Positions 56,875 to 64,000 of a DNA stretch of 64,000 bases are shown here, one piece after another. Each line of letters starts with the position of its first letter. Within the stretch, counting starts at the first letter, position 1. The notes beneath the pieces were generated by a model. That model did no database searches. It was not told where the DNA came from and was given only the letters and a program-made list of their open reading frames with translations. The position numbers and the translations under genes are program-made. This DNA is from Aliiroseovarius sp. F47248L (lineage in GTDB: Bacteria > Pseudomonadota > Alphaproteobacteria > Rhodobacterales > Rhodobacteraceae), in assembly GCF_023016085.1 (NCBI RefSeq), contig NZ_JALKBF010000001.1, forward strand, positions 1,798,001-1,862,000, written 5' to 3'.

Positions 56875-57686
56875 TGGCAAAGATCGACTTCACCATATTG
56901 GGATGCGGATCGTCCGGCGGTGTGCCCCGACTGGGCGGTCACTGGGGCGATTGCGATCCTGACGACCCCAAGAACACCCGCACCCGCTGTTCGGCACTTG
57001 TCACCCGCACCAGCGACGATGGCGGCGTCACACGCGTCCTGATCGACACATCCCCCGACATGCGCCACCAACTTTTGGCAGCAGGTGTTGGCACGCTGGA
57101 CGGGGTCGTGTTCACCCACAGCCATGCGGACCATACCCATGGCATCGACGACCTGCGCATGGTGGTTTTCAATATGAAAAGGCGCCTGCCTGTCTGGGCA
57201 GATGGTCCGACACAAGAGGCCCTTTTGGCCCGGTTCAGCTATGCATTTGTGCAGCCCGAAGGATCGAACTATCCGCCCATCCTTGATCTGCATTCGATCA
57301 GTGTTGGCAAGGGCGATGTTGTTGTTGGCGGCGCGGGGGGAGATATCCATATGACCGCGTTCGAAGTGCGCCATGGAATGATGGACTCACTGGGATTCCG
57401 CATTGGAGGGTTGGTGTATCTACCCGACGTGAACGAGATCCCGGACGACGCACTTCCGCTGCTTCAGGATTTGGACGTGTTCGTACTGGATGCGCTGCGT
57501 CGATCTCCGCACCCCACGCATTTCCACCTGGACGAGGCGCTGGAATGGATCGACCGGGTCAGTGCTAGGCAAGGTGTGCTGACCAACATGCATATCGACT
57601 TGGACCATGCCACGGTCGACGCCGAAACACCCCCGCACATCACCCCAGCCTACGACGGAATGACGATCAGCGTCCCGCTGAAATGA
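56874..57686 (+). CDS. MBL-fold metallo-hydrolase (PhnP-like phosphodiesterase)
   Basis: A 270-aa metallo-beta-lactamase-fold protein with ILGCGSSGGVPRLGGHWGDC at the start and the binuclear metal motif THSHADHTHGIDDLR. It belongs to the PhnP / cyclic phosphodiesterase-like group that follows tatD in many Alphaproteobacteria. Start taken as ATG in the TGATG junction with tatD; a GTG one codon earlier is in frame. Overlaps the transporter gene by 4 nt. Confidence 0.88.
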   Translation: MAKIDFTILGCGSSGGVPRLGGHWGDCDPDDPKNTRTRCSALVTRTSDDGGVTRVLIDTSPDMRHQLLAAGVGTLDGVVFTHSHADHTHGIDDLRMVVFNMKRRLPVWADGPTQEALLARFSYAFVQPEGSNYPPILDLHSISVGKGDVVVGGAGGDIHMTAFEVRHGMMDSLGFRIGGLVYLPDVNEIPDDALPLLQDLDVFVLDALRRSPHPTHFHLDEALEWIDRVSARQGVLTNMHIDLDHATVDAETPPHITPAYDGMTISVPLK

Positions 57687-58624
57687 GCACGCTGGTCAAC
57701 ATCGTCCTGCCGGTCTTTCTGGTGATCGGGTTTGGCTATCTGGTGCGCTGGCGGCAAATGCTGGACGATGGGGCGATTGACGGATTGATGCGCTTTGCAC
57801 AATCGGTTGCCATTCCTTGTCTGTTGTTTCTGGCCATCGCCCGTCTGGACCTGAGTGCCGAGTTTGATCTGGCGCTTCTGGGCAGCTTTTACACCGGTGC
57901 GATATCCGGATTTTTTGCTGGTCTTTTGGGCGCACGGCTGCTGTTTGGGCGTCCGTGGCCAGACGCTGTGGCGTTTGGCTTTGTGACGCTGTTTTCCAAC
58001 TCGCTTCTGTTGGGGTTGCCCATCACCGAGCGCGCGTTTGGGCCGGATGCACTGGCCGGAAACTATGCCATTATCTCGATCCATGCGCCGATTTGCTATG
58101 CGATTGGCATCACTGCGATGGAAATCGCTCGCGCTCATGGTGCAAGCGCGTGGGATACCGTGCGTCAGATCACCCGCGCAATGACGCGCAACATGCTTGT
58201 GCTGGCGATTGCCGCTGGGTTCGTGGTGAACCTTCTTCATCTTCCCATGCCGGGCGTGTTGGTCGAGGCGCTGAACCTTCTGGGTCGCGCGGCACTTCCC
58301 ACCGCCCTATTTGCTCTTGGTGGCGTTCTGTACCGCTATCGCCCCGAAGGGGATATGCGGATCGTCAGCTATCTGTGCCTGATCTCGCTTTTCGTGCATC
58401 CGTCGATTACATGGGGACTGGGTCTTGTGTTTGGTCTGAACGTGGACCAGTTCCGCTCTGCCATTGTTACGGCGGCTTCTGCACCGGGCATCAATGCCTA
58501 CATTTTTGCCAATCTTTACGGTGTGGGCAAGCGCGTTGCCGCAACCACGGTACTAGTGGCGACCGGACTGTCCGTGCTGACGGTGTGGGCATGGCTGACA
58601 TTGCTGGCAGCCTCTGGCTTCTAA
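57683..58624 (+). CDS. AEC-family transporter (auxin efflux carrier type)
   Basis: A 313-aa membrane protein with ten hydrophobic segments in two five-helix halves, starting STLVNIVLPVFLVIGFGYLV and with the crossover region FSNSLLLGLPITERAFG and ASAPGINAYIFANLYG. Members export small organic acids such as malonate. Its start overlaps the MBL gene stop by 4 nt, so it is the last gene of the tmk-holB-tatD run. Confidence 0.88.
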   Translation: MSTLVNIVLPVFLVIGFGYLVRWRQMLDDGAIDGLMRFAQSVAIPCLLFLAIARLDLSAEFDLALLGSFYTGAISGFFAGLLGARLLFGRPWPDAVAFGFVTLFSNSLLLGLPITERAFGPDALAGNYAIISIHAPICYAIGITAMEIARAHGASAWDTVRQITRAMTRNMLVLAIAAGFVVNLLHLPMPGVLVEALNLLGRAALPTALFALGGVLYRYRPEGDMRIVSYLCLISLFVHPSITWGLGLVFGLNVDQFRSAIVTAASAPGINAYIFANLYGVGKRVAATTVLVATGLSVLTVWAWLTLLAASGF

Positions 58625-58727
58625 GTTATTGTGCTACCAACCCCGGTCGCACGTTACAGATTCAGCTGAGAACTAACGATGCCTGTAACATATCCACTTG
58701 CTTCGAATCATTGCCAGACGTATTATC

Positions 58728-58739
58728 GACCAAACGGTC
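58728..58739. promoter_or_regulatory. Small inverted repeat upstream of the paa operon
   Basis: GACC-AAAC-GGTC, a short palindrome 40 bases upstream of the thiolase ATG. Its position fits an operator for a phenylacetate repressor, but no regulator gene is adjacent and the arms are only 4 bp. Confidence 0.3.
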
Positions 58740-58778
58740 AGCTTTAGTTGAGCGCGCTTTTGGGTTTGGGAGGACCAC

Positions 58779-59981
58779 ATGGACGCATTGATCTGCGACG
58801 CAATTCGCACCCCAATCGGACGTTACGGAGGTGCCTTGTCGCAAGTGCGGGCCGATGATTTGGCCGCCCTTCCCATTGCTGCGTTGATGGAACGAAATCC
58901 AGATGTGGACTGGGCATCAGTTGACGACGTGCTGTATGGCTCGGCCAACCAAGCTGGCGAAGACAACCGCAACGTGGCCCGCATGGCCGCCCTTTTGGCA
59001 GGCCTTCCGGTTGACGTTCCCGGCACGACCATCAACCGGTTGTGTGCCTCTGGCATGGATGCTGTCGGAATGGCCGCCCGTGGGGTCAAGTCGGGAGACT
59101 ATGACCTGTGCATCGCTGGTGGCGTGGAAAGCATGAGCCGCGCGCCCTTCGTGATGCCCAAAGCGACCTCCGCCTTCACCCGCGCCAATGCAGTCTATGA
59201 CACCACAATCGGCTGGCGCTTTATAAACCCAAAAATGGACAAGCTACACGGCACGCATTCGATGCCGCAAACGGCTGACAATGTAGCTGAAGATTACGCT
59301 GTAAGCCGCGAAGATCAGGACATTTTTGCCGCGCGCAGCCAAGCCCGATGGGCTGCAGCACACGAAGCGGGCGTCTTCGCCGACGAAGTTATTCCGGTCA
59401 CCATTCCGCAACACAAAGGCGATCCAATCATCGTCGATACAGACGAACACCCACGCCCCGGCACCTCAGCTGAAAAGCTGGGTGGTTTGCGCGGTGTGAA
59501 TGGCCCCGACCTGACCGTCACGGCGGGCAACGCGTCTGGCGTCAATGACGGTGCGGCGGCAATGCTGATCGCATCGGAAGCCGCAGCCGCCAAGAACAAC
59601 CTGACCCCAATGGCCCGCGTGGTGTCCATGCAAGCTGCTGGTGTCGCCCCAAGTGTGATGGGGATTGGACCCGTCCCGGCCAGCCGCAAAGTGCTGGAAA
59701 AAGCCGGGCTGAAAATCGACCAGATCGACGTGATCGAATTGAACGAAGCTTTCGCCGCGCAAAGCCTTGCCACGCTGCGCGAACTTGGCGTCGCGGATGA
59801 TGACCCCCGCGTAAACCCAAATGGCGGCGCAATCGCGCTTGGTCACCCGCTGGGCATGTCGGGTGCGCGCCTTGTTTTGACCGCCGCATATCAACTCAAA
59901 CGCACGGGCGGGCGCTATGCGCTGTGCACCATGTGCGTGGGCGTGGGCCAAGGTGTGGCCCTCATTCTGGAAAGGATCTGA
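58779..59981 (+). CDS. paaJ: Acetyl-CoA acyltransferase, 3-oxoadipyl-CoA thiolase type
   Basis: A 400-aa thiolase: nucleophile cysteine in [20 protein letters not shown], the HEAF-like segment as [19 protein letters not shown], the [16 protein letters not shown] histidine motif and the C-terminal [14 protein letters not shown] with the second cysteine. The PcaF/PaaJ group cleaves 3-oxoadipyl-CoA to succinyl-CoA and acetyl-CoA, the last step of phenylacetate breakdown. Directly followed by paaA after 2 bp. GGGAGG precedes the ATG. Confidence 0.9.
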   Translation: MDALICDAIRTPIGRYGGALSQVRADDLAALPIAALMERNPDVDWASVDDVLYGSANQAGEDNRNVARMAALLAGLPVDVPGTTINRLCASGMDAVGMAARGVKSGDYDLCIAGGVESMSRAPFVMPKATSAFTRANAVYDTTIGWRFINPKMDKLHGTHSMPQTADNVAEDYAVSREDQDIFAARSQARWAAAHEAGVFADEVIPVTIPQHKGDPIIVDTDEHPRPGTSAEKLGGLRGVNGPDLTVTAGNASGVNDGAAAMLIASEAAAAKNNLTPMARVVSMQAAGVAPSVMGIGPVPASRKVLEKAGLKIDQIDVIELNEAFAAQSLATLRELGVADDDPRVNPNGGAIALGHPLGMSGARLVLTAAYQLKRTGGRYALCTMCVGVGQGVALILERI

Positions 59982-59983
59982 CG

Positions 59984-60976
59984 ATGTATGCACAGTTGGT
60001 GAAAACCGCAGGCGCCGGTGTGAAGACCCGCGAAGAAATGTCTGACGAGGAACGAAATTTTCAAGATCGTGTTGATCGCGATGAAAAGATTGAGCCCAAG
60101 GATTGGATGCCGGATGATTACCGCGCCACGCTGATCCGCCAAATTGGTCAACACGCCCACTCCGAGATTGTCGGCCAACTTCCCGAAGGCAACTGGATCA
60201 CCCGCGCACCCACGTTGGAGCGCAAGGCGATCCTGCTTGCGAAGGTTCAGGACGAGGCTGGTCACGGGCTCTATCTTTACTGCGCGGCTGAAACGCTCGG
60301 CGTTACGCGGGATGAGCTGACGGAAGAGCTTCTGTCAGGCCGCATGAAATATTCGTCGATCTTCAATTATCCCACCCTCAATTGGGCCGATATTGGCGCG
60401 GTTGGCTGGCTGGTGGATGGCGCAGCGATCATGAACCAGGTTCCGCTGCAGCGGACATCCTATGGCCCCTATTCCCGCGCGATGATCCGAATTTGCAAGG
60501 AAGAAAGCTTCCACCAGCGCCAAGGCTACGACATCATGATGAAGATGGCCGCAGGCAACGACGCCCAGCGCCGCATGGCGCAGGATGCTCTGAACCGGTT
60601 CTGGTATCCGTCGCTGATGATGTTCGGCCCGTCCGACAAGGACAGTGTGCATTCGGCCCAATCGCTGGCGTGGAAGATCAAGATCGACACCAATGACGAA
60701 TTACGCCAGCGCTTTGTCGACCAGACCGTGCCACAGGCGAAATACCTCGGTCTGACCATTCCGGACGAAAACCTTAAATGGAACGAAGACCGCGGCGCGC
60801 ACGATTTCTCGGAACCCGACTGGACCGAGTTTTTCAACGTCATCAAAGGCAAAGGCCCCTGCAACGTCGATCGGATGGAGGCTCGCGTGTCCGCTTGGGA
60901 AGACGGTGCATGGGTGCGTGATGGCCTTCTGGCCCATGCCCAGAAAAAAGCCGCGCGCAAGCACGCTGCTGAATAA
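59984..60976 (+). CDS. paaA: 1,2-phenylacetyl-CoA epoxidase subunit PaaA
   Basis: A 330-aa ferritin-like catalytic subunit. Helices with diiron ligands are visible in [38 protein letters not shown] and [20 protein letters not shown]. It inserts one oxygen atom into phenylacetyl-CoA. The start ([10 protein letters not shown]) lies two bases after the thiolase stop; an earlier ATG inside the thiolase is rejected. Confidence 0.95.
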   Translation: MYAQLVKTAGAGVKTREEMSDEERNFQDRVDRDEKIEPKDWMPDDYRATLIRQIGQHAHSEIVGQLPEGNWITRAPTLERKAILLAKVQDEAGHGLYLYCAAETLGVTRDELTEELLSGRMKYSSIFNYPTLNWADIGAVGWLVDGAAIMNQVPLQRTSYGPYSRAMIRICKEESFHQRQGYDIMMKMAAGNDAQRRMAQDALNRFWYPSLMMFGPSDKDSVHSAQSLAWKIKIDTNDELRQRFVDQTVPQAKYLGLTIPDENLKWNEDRGAHDFSEPDWTEFFNVIKGKGPCNVDRMEARVSAWEDGAWVRDGLLAHAQKKAARKHAAE

Positions 60977-60987
60977 GGAGATATCAG

Positions 60988-61272
60988 ATGTCCAAAGAAT
61001 GGCCCCTCTGGGAAGTTTTCATCCGCGGCCAGCATGGCCTGAGCCACCGTCACGTGGGCAGCCTGCACGCCCCTGATGAAGAAATGGCGATCAAGAACGC
61101 TCGCGACGTCTATACACGCCGCAACGAAGGCGTGTCGATCTGGGTGGTCGAAGCGCGCCACATCGCGGCCTCAAGCCCCGAAGAAAAAGGGCCGCTTTAC
61201 GAGCCGTCGAACTCGAAAGTTTACCGCCACCCGACCTTCTTCGACATTCCTGAAGACGTGGGGCATATGTGA
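60988..61272 (+). CDS. paaB: 1,2-phenylacetyl-CoA epoxidase subunit PaaB
   Basis: A 94-aa subunit with the typical opening WPLWEVFIRGQHGLSHRHVG and SLHAPDEEMAIKNARDVYTR. It is needed for the active epoxidase complex in the cell. AAGGAGATATC precedes the ATG. Overlaps paaC at TGATG. Confidence 0.95.
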   Translation: MSKEWPLWEVFIRGQHGLSHRHVGSLHAPDEEMAIKNARDVYTRRNEGVSIWVVEARHIAASSPEEKGPLYEPSNSKVYRHPTFFDIPEDVGHM

Positions 61273-62033
61273 TGAATGATCAGCAAGCTCTGTTTCAATT
61301 CCTGCTTCGGATGGGCGACAACAGTCTGATCCTTGGCCACCGGGTCAGCGAATGGTGTGGCTTGTCGCCTGTGTTGGAAGAAGACATCGCACTGGCCAAC
61401 ACCGCGCTGGACCTGATCGGTCAGACGCAATTCTGGCTGGGTCTGGCGGGCGAGGTTGAAGACAAAGGCCGCACGGCTGATGATCTGGCCTTCCTGCGCG
61501 ACGCATGGGATTTCCGCAATGTGCTTATGGTCGAACTGCCCAACGGCGATTTCGGCCAGACCATGATGCGCCAGTTTCTTTACGACGCATGGTCGTCGAT
61601 CATGGTCGGTCGCCTGATCAAAAGCAGTGATAAACGCATCGCTGATATCGCCGAGAAGGCCTCGAAGGAAATTGCCTATCACGTCGAGCGGTCGGCTGAC
61701 ACCGTGGTTGGTCTTGGTGACGGGTCCGAGGAAAGCCACGCAAGGATGCAAGCCGCGCTCGACTACCTCTGGCCTTATGTGGGCGAGATGTTTGACGGCG
61801 ACGAGGTTGATGCGGCCATGGTCGCCGCCGGCATTGCCCCCGATCCCGCGTCCTTGCGCGAAGAATACGACGCGCTGGTGAACAAGGTGCTGTCCGAGGC
61901 CACCCTGAAAGTGCCGACAGACGTGTTCTACCACAAAGGCGGGCGCACGGGCTATATGCACACCGAACATCTGGGCCACCTTCTGACCAGCATGCAGTGG
62001 CTGCAACGCGCTTATCCCGGTGCGACCTGGTAA
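61272..62033 (+). CDS. paaC: 1,2-phenylacetyl-CoA epoxidase subunit PaaC
   Basis: A 253-aa structural subunit of the ferritin-like fold (LFQFLLRMGDNSLILGHRVS; EDIALANTALDLIGQTQFWL; FLRDAWDFRNVLMVELPNGD). It partners with PaaA. The ATG in the TGATG junction with paaB was preferred to a GTG one codon before. It ends in a TAATG overlap with paaD. Confidence 0.95.
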   Translation: MNDQQALFQFLLRMGDNSLILGHRVSEWCGLSPVLEEDIALANTALDLIGQTQFWLGLAGEVEDKGRTADDLAFLRDAWDFRNVLMVELPNGDFGQTMMRQFLYDAWSSIMVGRLIKSSDKRIADIAEKASKEIAYHVERSADTVVGLGDGSEESHARMQAALDYLWPYVGEMFDGDEVDAAMVAAGIAPDPASLREEYDALVNKVLSEATLKVPTDVFYHKGGRTGYMHTEHLGHLLTSMQWLQRAYPGATW

Positions 62034-62494
62034 TGGGCCAGCCCTCGGTTGATACGATCTGGGACTGGCTCGACCAGGTGCCCGACCCCGAGATCCCAGT
62101 GATCTCGCTGGTCGATCTTGGCATCATCCGGGACGTGCAGTGGGAAGGTGACATGTTGAATGTCACCGTCACACCCACCTATTCGGGCTGCCCGGCCACT
62201 ACGATCATCAACCTTGATATCCAAACCGCGTTGAAGAACCACGGGATCGAAAAGCTGACACTACACCGACAGCTTTCCCCGGCCTGGACCACCGACTGGC
62301 TGACCGACAAGGGCAAGGCGGCGCTTGAGAAATTCGGCATCGCCCCACCGTCGGCCAAGGGCGAACCGGAACGCTGCCCCAATTGTGGTGGTCACGATCT
62401 GGAACACACCAGCCAGTTCGGCTCGACCCCCTGCAAGGCACTGTGGCGATGCCGCGACTGCCTTGAACCTTTCGACTATTTCAAGTGCATCTGA
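62033..62494 (+). CDS. paaD: Phenylacetyl-CoA epoxidase maturation protein PaaD
   Basis: A 153-aa protein: MIP18/DUF59 domain (VPDPEIPVISLVDLGIIRDV; VTVTPTYSGCPATTIINLDI) and a C-terminal four-cysteine zinc site (CPNCGG and C-KALWRCRDC). It helps assemble metal centres of the epoxidase. The start is the ATG overlapping the paaC stop, not an ATG 12 codons earlier in paaC. Confidence 0.94.
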   Translation: MGQPSVDTIWDWLDQVPDPEIPVISLVDLGIIRDVQWEGDMLNVTVTPTYSGCPATTIINLDIQTALKNHGIEKLTLHRQLSPAWTTDWLTDKGKAALEKFGIAPPSAKGEPERCPNCGGHDLEHTSQFGSTPCKALWRCRDCLEPFDYFKCI

Positions 62495-62514
62495 CTGCAT
62501 TGAGGAGACCCAAC

Positions 62515-63579
62515 ATGGCGCGCTTCCACAGCCTTACCGTGACCGACATCCAGAAAACCATCCGCGACGCGGTGGTGGTGACGCTGACTCCGGACGATCC
62601 TGAGGCCTTCAACTATACCCAAGGCCAATATCTGACCTTCCGCAAAGATTTCGACGGGCAGGAGCTTCGCCGCTCTTACTCGATTTGTTCGGGGCTGGAT
62701 GACGGCAAATTGCAGGTTGGCATCAAGCGCGTTGATGGCGGTGCCTTTTCGACTTGGGCCAACGAGGACCTGAAACAGGGCGACACGATCGAAGCCATGT
62801 CCCCGATGGGCAACTTCTTCGTACCGATCGCCCCGGATATGGACCGCCACTATTTGGGCTTTGCGGGCGGATCTGGGATCACGCCAGTTCTGTCGATCAT
62901 AAAGACAATGCTGTCGCGCGAACCAAATGCTCAGTTTACGCTGGTCTATGCCAACAAGGCCATCACCACGATCATGTTCCGCGAGGAGCTTGAAGACCTG
63001 AAGAACCGCTATATGGGTCGATTCAACGTGATCCATATTCTGGAAAGCGACGCGCAGGACATTGATTTGTTCACCGGTCTGGTGGATGAGGCGAAGTGCG
63101 CCCAACTGTTCAAACACTGGATCGACATCAAATCCGTCGATACCGCATTCATCTGCGGACCCGAGCCGATGATGCTGGGCATCGCAAAAGCGCTGCGTGA
63201 ACACGGGCTGGACGACGCGCAGATCAAGTTTGAATTGTTTGCCTCAAGCCAACCGGGCCGTGCAGCCAAGAAAGCCGCCAGCAAGGCCGCTGCCAAAGGC
63301 GAAGGGATTGAAGCGGTGGTCGCATTGGACGGTGCCAGTCGGTCCTTCACAATGGACGCCGAAACGTCGATTCTGGACGCAGCTTTGGCCAACGACATCG
63401 ACGCGCCTTACGCCTGTAAAGCGGGGGTCTGTTCGACCTGTCGCTGTAAGGTGATTGAGGGCGATGTTGAAATGCTAACCAACCACGCACTTGAGGATTA
63501 CGAAGTCGAGAAGGGCTACGTCCTGTCCTGCCAATCCTATGCCAAGTCAGCAAAAGTTGTTGTCGATTACGACCAGTAA
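62515..63579 (+). CDS. paaE: Phenylacetyl-CoA epoxidase reductase PaaE
   Basis: A 354-aa reductase: FAD domain (RRSYSICSGLDDGKLQVGIK), NAD(P)H domain (AGGSGITPVLSIIKTML; ICGPEPMMLGIAKALREHG) and a C-terminal plant-type 2Fe-2S domain with CKAGVCSTCRCKV and a fourth cysteine in LSCQSYA. It passes electrons from NADPH to PaaA. GAGGAG lies seven bases before the ATG used. Confidence 0.95.
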   Translation: MARFHSLTVTDIQKTIRDAVVVTLTPDDPEAFNYTQGQYLTFRKDFDGQELRRSYSICSGLDDGKLQVGIKRVDGGAFSTWANEDLKQGDTIEAMSPMGNFFVPIAPDMDRHYLGFAGGSGITPVLSIIKTMLSREPNAQFTLVYANKAITTIMFREELEDLKNRYMGRFNVIHILESDAQDIDLFTGLVDEAKCAQLFKHWIDIKSVDTAFICGPEPMMLGIAKALREHGLDDAQIKFELFASSQPGRAAKKAASKAAAKGEGIEAVVALDGASRSFTMDAETSILDAALANDIDAPYACKAGVCSTCRCKVIEGDVEMLTNHALEDYEVEKGYVLSCQSYAKSAKVVVDYDQ

Positions 63580-63602
63580 ACCCAAATGGAACGGAGACAG
63601 CA

Positions 63603-64000
63603 ATGTCTGAGATGAGCATCACCGACTATCTGGCCCAAGGGGGCGTTCTGACCTCGCCGGGCAACGTGCCAGCACGCTATCGGGCCGAGCTTATGCGTCT
63701 TATGGCGACCTTCGTGGACAGCGCGCTGGCCGGAGCCGCGGGCTTTGCCGATATCGTCAACCAAGGACCCGGCATAAAAGAACGCATCGCGGCATCCAAG
63801 ATCGTGCTGGAAAAGACAGACAACGCTGACAAGGTCCTGTCGATCATGGGCGAGTTTGGTGCGAACACTGAACGCTATGCCAACCACCACCCGTGGACTG
63901 ACCGGCTTGCCCGTGATGCCGATATCGGAACTTCGCGAACGGATACGGATATGCGTTTGGCCGTGTTTAACTACCCGCTGGAAGGCTGGATGGATGCAGT
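63603..64000 (+). CDS. PaaA/PaaC-like phenylacetate catabolic protein, N-terminal part
   Basis: The first 132 codons of a gene cut by the right edge. It begins MSEMSITDYLAQGGVLTSPG and is helical, with ASKIVLEKTDNADKVLSIMG and HHPWTDRLARD. It resembles the ferritin-like phenylacetic acid catabolic family (PF05138), distinct from paaA and paaC above. Such a sixth gene is common after paaE in Rhodobacterales, with no clear assigned role. CGGAGA precedes the ATG. Confidence 0.75.
   Translation, partial: MSEMSITDYLAQGGVLTSPGNVPARYRAELMRLMATFVDSALAGAAGFADIVNQGPGIKERIAASKIVLEKTDNADKVLSIMGEFGANTERYANHHPWTDRLARDADIGTSRTDTDMRLAVFNYPLEGWMDA

Noticed and set aside
1..64000. CRISPR arrays, insertion sequences and rRNA genes
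   Set aside because: I saw no regularly spaced repeats, no transposase-like protein among the supported genes and no rRNA sequence; only one tRNA was found.

Overview
The window looks like a chromosomal segment of a Rhodobacterales (Roseobacter-group) alphaproteobacterium. The evidence is the PhyR-NepR-EcfG general stress response, two TGA-N9-TCA iron-rhodo-box motifs in front of an imelysin gene, a dense and GC-rich gene layout, and aerobic phenylacetyl-CoA and glutaryl-CoA catabolic operons. No species can be named from the sequence alone.

Layout. 1-3.8 kb: a divergent amine/glutarate module (omega-aminotransferase and glutaryl-CoA dehydrogenase on the minus strand; XRE-cupin regulator and class III CoA-transferase on the plus strand) around a 13-bp inverted repeat. 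3.9-5.7 kb: an iron-box-preceded imelysin lipoprotein-like/periplasmic gene and an HpaR-type MarR regulator. 6.2-13 kb: a 970-aa FAD oxidoreductase/acetoacetate-decarboxylase-like fusion, a class III nucleotide cyclase-AAA-TPR protein whose start region is tandemly duplicated, and a convergent CRP-family regulator, with a perfect TGTGA-N6-TCACA site between them. 13.1-20.4 kb: a complete dipeptide ABC importer, a membrane dipeptidase and a divergent LysR regulator. 20.6-22.9 kb: four overlapping genes, two DUF1538 membrane proteins, a PII-like protein and a CBS-pair protein.

23-43.7 kb is a stress island. It opens with a LOV-domain (blue light) histidine kinase and carries the general stress response core (phyR, nepR, ecfG and a kinase-like protein) among small envelope and stress genes: ExoD, DUF1328, two MscS channels, CreA, an FNT transporter, PLDc_N peptides, an NhaA fusion, CsbD, MgtC, AI-2E/PerM, YihY, holin-X, DUF3618, a host-attachment protein, hemerythrin and phospholipase D. 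Eight sites matching the EcfG consensus GGAAC-N16/17-CGTT lie just in front of genes here, so much of the block is probably one regulon. A GMC oxidoreductase follows at 43.9-45.5 kb.

45.5-51.9 kb is a mobile island of about 6.4 kb integrated at the 3' end of a tRNA-Ser(TGA) gene. It has a tyrosine integrase, an AlpA-like protein, a winged-helix Rep-like protein, phage-type small proteins, an integrase-coupled gene of unknown function, a 16-bp att repeat at both ends and a paired candidate integrase arm site. 52-58.6 kb is conserved housekeeping: SPOR lipoprotein, D,D-carboxypeptidase, tmk, holB, tatD, an MBL hydrolase and an AEC transporter. 58.8-64 kb is a phenylacetate operon (thiolase, paaABCDE and a further PaaA/PaaC-like gene cut by the window end).

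No rRNA, CRISPR array or insertion sequence was seen.
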